Below, one piece after another: positions 5,051 through 7,597 of a stretch of 7,597 nucleotides of DNA. The stretch spans positions 1 to 7,597 of the forward strand of contig JACRKM010000135.1 in assembly GCA_016219765.1 (NCBI GenBank), read 5' to 3'. Within the stretch, counting starts at the first letter, position 1, and each line of letters begins with the position of its first letter. A program made the position numbers and the translations under genes. The DNA comes from Candidatus Woesearchaeota archaeon (GTDB taxonomy: Archaea; Nanobdellota; Nanobdellia; Woesearchaeales; UBA11576). Under the pieces are notes generated by a model. That model was not told the DNA's origin and did no database searches. It saw only the letters and a program-made list of their open reading frames with translations.

Positions 5051-5073
5051 CTCATGCTCAATTTAGTTATAAG

Positions 5074-6159
5074 TCACGAATGCAGATACTTTTTTATCTT
5101 CAGTTCATCAAAACTGCGCTCATCAAGCACCTTAAGAGCGAAGGAAATCAACGCGCGGCGAACACCATCGGCCTGCCGAGGATAGAACACCGGATGCGCG
5201 ACCACAACTGCACGGAATGCAAAAAACAATCCAACCATCTCCCGCATTTCTTCATCACGCATCTTGCGAAAATAATTGTTCCAAAAAAGATAAAACAATT
5301 GCGCGAAAGGACCACTGAATTGTTTACTGTGCTGGAGCGCATGCCAGATATAGTTGATGCCAAGCGCGGTCAGATCGTCAGCAGGCTCGCCCCACACCTC
5401 CCTGCTCGCATCCGTGACCTTGAACGAATCATCTTTCTCGAAAAATATATTTGCCGGATGAAAATCTCCATGAATCCTGCAGAGACGGTGGTGTTTGTCC
5501 TTGATCTCTTCTCTGCGGCGCAGTGCATGCACAACAATCTCTGAAAGCGCCTTCTTGTTGATCCACGACACCTTGTCAGGATACGTATCTAGAACTCCCA
5601 TCAACATCTCGCCATCGCCAATCGCGTCCCGCGTATGACGCAAGTGAAGCGACCGCGCAAGCTTTTGCGAACCACGATAGCGATGCTTGTGCAGGTACAC
5701 AAGATAATCAGAGAGAAGCAACGCCCGCTGGCGATCCTGCTCAGTCAGATGGCCTCGCTTTTTTATTTCATCAAGATCGTAGACATACGCCCTGCCTGTC
5801 AGGCCTTCCACAAGCTGATAGAATTCGCGACACGAACCGATAGAAACAAGAGTGGTGTTCTTTTTCGAGAGCACATCAAATGATTTCGCATGATTAGGCA
5901 AGCTCTGTGCTGAGTGGTGCTGCAACAGGAATGATTTTGCACGGTCAGCAGCATAATCATGAGAGAACCAGAATGGTTTTTCTTCGCGCAGCACGAGCGT
6001 CTGCTTTTTTGTCAATGACTTTGTCTTCACCTCGATCTCTATCCTGTAACCTCTCCCATGCCACCCAGAGCCCAACAGACTGATTGAGAGCAGCCGGGCA
6101 TTTGGAATATGCTTCTTAATGTACTCTGCGAACACTGAGCGACGAATAGGAAATGCCAT
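5074..6159 (-). CDS. aminoglycoside-phosphotransferase-fold (APH/choline kinase-like) kinase
   Basis: A 361-residue small-molecule kinase of the protein-kinase-like APH fold. The N-lobe is at about 20-120 with a glycine turn LGSGWHGRGY (29-38) and a TLVLREE strand (54-60). The C-lobe carries the catalytic loop HGDFHPANI (230-238), with D232 as base and N237 binding metal, and then the metal-binding Asp in VTDASREVWGEPADDL (248-263). The usual DxE/DFD step after this Asp is DAS here. WGEPADDLTALG matches the family's GxxxxDLA motif. The family phosphorylates hydroxyls of antibiotics, sugars, amino alcohols or nucleosides, so resistance should not be assumed. I prefer ATG 6159 over the in-frame ATG at 6183 because GGTG lies 5 nt before it and the extra eight residues look non-conserved. 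It starts 52 nt after the pilin-like gene and is followed by the P-loop kinase gene on the same strand. Confidence 0.87.
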   Translation of the reverse strand: MAFPIRRSVFAEYIKKHIPNARLLSISLLGSGWHGRGYRIEIEVKTKSLTKKQTLVLREEKPFWFSHDYAADRAKSFLLQHHSAQSLPNHAKSFDVLSKKNTTLVSIGSCREFYQLVEGLTGRAYVYDLDEIKKRGHLTEQDRQRALLLSDYLVYLHKHRYRGSQKLARSLHLRHTRDAIGDGEMLMGVLDTYPDKVSWINKKALSEIVVHALRRREEIKDKHHRLCRIHGDFHPANIFFEKDDSFKVTDASREVWGEPADDLTALGINYIWHALQHSKQFSGPFAQLFYLFWNNYFRKMRDEEMREMVGLFFAFRAVVVAHPVFYPRQADGVRRALISFALKVLDERSFDELKIKKYLHS

Positions 6160-6164
6160 TATTA

Positions 6165-6168
6165 CACC
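6165..6168 (-). promoter_or_regulatory. Shine-Dalgarno deciding the start of the phosphotransferase-fold gene
   Basis: GGTG on the minus strand, 5 nt before the ATG at 6159, matches the core of the archaeal anti-Shine-Dalgarno complement. The alternative ATG at 6183 has only a weak purine run (AAAGAG) directly against it. Confidence 0.45.
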
Positions 6169-6211
6169 ACAGTCAGTAAGCATCTCTTTACACTGAAATT
6201 ATGCGGAAATA

Positions 6212-6817
6212 TCAGGGGACTTTGACGATCATCTGCAGCGGAGCATCATACTGATCCATGCTCTTTGCAGGATCATCAGCCACGAGCTTTACATTTACTT
6301 TATAGATGTACGTCCCGCGCTCAGCATTGCTTGGTACGTCGACAAGAATAACCATCTTGCCTTTTTCATTCTTCTTGAGCGCCATTTCATCTTTACTGTA
6401 TTGCAGCCATTCCATGGCCAGCTCTTTCGTCGCGATTGATGACTTGTCTTTCTTGAAGGCATTATTCATAGTAATATCCACAGAGTATTTTCCATTCTCC
6501 CTCGCAAGAATTCCAAGAGCGAATGAATCATACTTACTGCGGAAGACCTCTTTACTATTGACGGGAATTACGACCGGGCTTCCGGAATCAAGCAGTTTCT
6601 CCAGCTGCTTTTCTGTTTGTGAGCTTAGCGTTCCACGCACTGTTTCAGCCTGCCTGAAGAACTTGGCAGCAAAGACAAGGCCGCCGATGAACATCGCAAC
6701 CGCCATGATCAGCATTACGATAAAATTGATTGAGAGTTCGATGCCTCGCCTGTTCTTTGAAAGTTTTCTCAATTTAATCCGTGAAGTTCTGCAGAACGAG
6801 TGTTTGTAGCGTGTCAT
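6212..6817 (-). CDS. pilin-like protein with class III signal peptide
   Basis: A 201-residue exported protein. The N-terminus is basic (about residues 1-24, many Lys and Arg) and ends in KNRRG (21-25). It is followed by IELSINFIVMLIMAV and a hydrophobic helix to about residue 51. This is the class III (type IV prepilin) layout, with processing expected after G25 by an archaeal prepilin peptidase and the helix packing in the pilus core. The mature part (about 52-201) is beta-rich, with an immunoglobulin-like feel at 116-201 (alternating strands, ending QMIVKV). Such RRGIELSINF proteins are common in DPANN archaea in my recollection. The start is ATG 6817, with GTGAT 5 nt upstream. A TTG six nt earlier is possible but less likely. 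It probably acts with the second exported protein at the right edge. Exact pilus or archaellum role unknown. Confidence 0.82.
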   Translation of the reverse strand: MTRYKHSFCRTSRIKLRKLSKNRRGIELSINFIVMLIMAVAMFIGGLVFAAKFFRQAETVRGTLSSQTEKQLEKLLDSGSPVVIPVNSKEVFRSKYDSFALGILARENGKYSVDITMNNAFKKDKSSIATKELAMEWLQYSKDEMALKKNEKGKMVILVDVPSNAERGTYIYKVNVKLVADDPAKSMDQYDAPLQMIVKVP

Positions 6818-6843
6818 GAACAATCACTGGGAAAATTAGCGGC

Positions 6844-6865
6844 GAAAGAAAAGACAAAAAAAGAA
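6844..6865 (-). terminator. U-rich terminator after the 75-residue membrane protein gene
   Basis: About 21 nt after the TGA at 6886, the minus strand reads GTTCTTTTTTTGTCTTTTC, with a run of seven T followed by further T runs, as in archaeal intrinsic termination. It would reduce read-through into the pilin-like gene, for which no clear separate TATA box is seen. Confidence 0.5.
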
Positions 6866-6885
6866 CGGGCGTGTTTATTCTTTGC

Positions 6886-7113
6886 TCATCTAATTATCTC
6901 ATACTCACGCACGATGAGCACCATGAAAAGTAGCAGAATGATAGCACCCGCAATGCCCCATGCAAAGCCTGTACCCCATTCTTCGAGCACAACTCCCTGG
7001 TAGACACCATAACCGATCACAACCATCCCTAACCAGAGAAACTTGTCGAGAACAAGCTTCATTATCTGAAACTCCTGGTCCTGCGTGAGCCTCTTTTTCA
7101 TTTTTGTTGTCAT
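6886..7113 (-). CDS. small two-helix membrane protein, DPANN-type hypothetical
   Basis: A 75-residue protein with a basic N-terminus, an amphipathic segment LTQDQEFQIMKLVLDKF (9-25), a hydrophobic helix at about 24-42, a short loop with an EEWG turn (44-47) and a second helix at about 50-67, ending REYEIIR. I recall very similar small proteins in Woesearchaeota and related genomes, where they are annotated only as hypothetical. This comes from memory and was not checked. It begins at ATG 7113 with GGTGAT at an ideal 5-nt spacing. It lies between two exported pilin-type genes on the same strand, so an accessory role in the surface structure or its assembly is plausible, but no function can be read from it. 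Confidence 0.82.
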   Translation of the reverse strand: MTTKMKKRLTQDQEFQIMKLVLDKFLWLGMVVIGYGVYQGVVLEEWGTGFAWGIAGAIILLLFMVLIVREYEIIR

Positions 7114-7118
7114 GAAAT

Positions 7119-7124
7119 ATCACC
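7119..7124 (-). promoter_or_regulatory. Shine-Dalgarno of the 75-residue gene
   Basis: GGTGAT on the minus strand, inside AAAAGGTGATATTTC, is an exact six-base match to the archaeal consensus, 5 nt before the ATG at 7113. It fixes that start. Confidence 0.6.
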
Positions 7125-7169
7125 TTTTGATGCCAAACGAAAACGAACAAAAATCATTTGGAAATAAAA

Positions 7170-7597
7170 TTATTTGGAAACGATGATGATCTGTTTTGTA
7201 ACAGGCACAATGGTCCCGCCCGAAGACGCATCAAATTGAATTGTGCAGATCGCTTTTCCAGTTACTTGAAGCTTCGGCATAATGAACTTAAATGGCTTGT
7301 AACTTCCTGGCTGAACGCGCTGTGCTGAAGTTTGTACACCAGTGGCAGGATCATTAATAAAAGGCGCGAACGCGGCAGTATTCGGACAGTTCAGAACAGG
7401 CTTTAATTCAGTATCATCAAAATCGTTATAGTAGTTTACAGTAAAATCAAACTCCTTGTTCTTCAGCACCTCGATCGTCTCCTGCGGAATCACGATCGGC
7501 TCTTCAGGAGTCGCAGGAATGTTCGGAGGCGGAACCTCCAGCTTTGAAGAGAATTTAGCGAACATCCCCTTGGTGAACCCAAGACCAAGCCCCAGCA
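7170..7597 (-). CDS. pilin-like or membrane-anchored exported protein (5' end cut by window edge)
   Basis: The open frame continues past the right edge. The first visible residues, LGLGLGFTKGMFAKF, look like the end of a hydrophobic helix. They precede a Pro-rich hinge (VPPPNIPATPEEP) and a beta-rich exported domain of about 100 residues, with two Cys (NCPNTA and AICTI) that could form a disulfide. It ends VPVTKQIIIVSK. Because the frame is open through to 7597, the Met at 7565 is probably internal and the true start, with a signal segment, lies outside the window. The design (N-terminal helix, then a single beta domain) and the pilin-like neighbour suggest a minor pilin or surface component. 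The domain FDFTVNYYNDFDDTELKPVL resembles immunoglobulin-like archaeal surface domains, with low certainty. It precedes the 75-residue gene by 56 nt. Confidence 0.75.
   Translation of the reverse strand, partial: LGLGLGFTKGMFAKFSSKLEVPPPNIPATPEEPIVIPQETIEVLKNKEFDFTVNYYNDFDDTELKPVLNCPNTAAFAPFINDPATGVQTSAQRVQPGSYKPFKFIMPKLQVTGKAICTIQFDASSGGTIVPVTKQIIIVSK

Noticed and set aside
4705..5544. Long plus-strand open frame of 279 codons crossing both kinase genes and the gap between them
   Set aside because: It is antisense to two well-supported genes, its translation is low in family character and rich in His, Arg and Ser, and no ribosome-binding site or matching promoter is seen.
6306..6809. Plus-strand open frame of 167 codons opposite the pilin-like gene
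   Set aside because: It is a mirror of the pilin-like gene. Its Ser/Leu-rich translation is the usual product of reading a coding strand backwards, and the sense gene has a clear class III signal peptide.

Overview
The window looks archaeal, most likely from a DPANN lineage of the Woesearchaeota/Pacearchaeota type. This rests on several things: an archaeal-type S-adenosylmethionine synthetase, an archaeal zinc-dependent glucose dehydrogenase, pilin-like proteins with class III signal peptides, a small two-helix membrane protein of a kind I recall from DPANN genomes, and archaeal TATA boxes placed about 27-30 nt before start codons (leaderless mRNAs). The lineage call is an inference from protein style and not a phylogeny.

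Layout. (1) 1-360, minus strand: the 5' part of an S-adenosylmethionine synthetase gene, cut by the window edge. (2) About 455-2410: a visibly AT-rich stretch set between more balanced flanks. It holds a two-helix membrane protein with an HNH nuclease domain (plus strand), a start-less reading frame that is probably a gene remnant (minus), a 52-residue antitoxin-like protein (minus) and a GNAT acetyltransferase resembling TacT-type toxins (minus). This is the accessory part of the window. (3) 2477-3007, minus: a protein with a Gly/Arg-rich, low-complexity N-terminus and a folded C-terminal domain that I do not recognise. (4) 3134-4207, plus: glucose dehydrogenase with a leaderless promoter. 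(5) 4257-6159, minus: a P-loop kinase of the adenylylsulfate-kinase type, preceded by an aminoglycoside-phosphotransferase-fold kinase. (6) 6212-7597, minus: a pilin-like protein, a small membrane protein and the 3' part of a second pilin-like or secreted protein, probably belonging to a surface-structure cluster that continues past the right edge.

How the parts may work together. Glucose dehydrogenase would feed sugar oxidation (archaeal Entner-Doudoroff type). The two neighbouring kinases could phosphorylate small molecules, but their substrates cannot be read from sequence. The pilin-like proteins would be processed by a class III signal peptidase and form a type IV-pilus-like structure. 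In the AT-rich stretch the combination of a membrane nuclease, a GNAT, a small charged protein and a gene remnant suggests a small defence or toxin-antitoxin island acquired by transfer. No tRNA, rRNA, CRISPR array or transposase gene was seen.

Both translation modes appear: leaderless starts (S-adenosylmethionine synthetase, HNH, glucose dehydrogenase) and Shine-Dalgarno starts (kinases, the Gly/Arg-rich protein, the 75-residue membrane protein).
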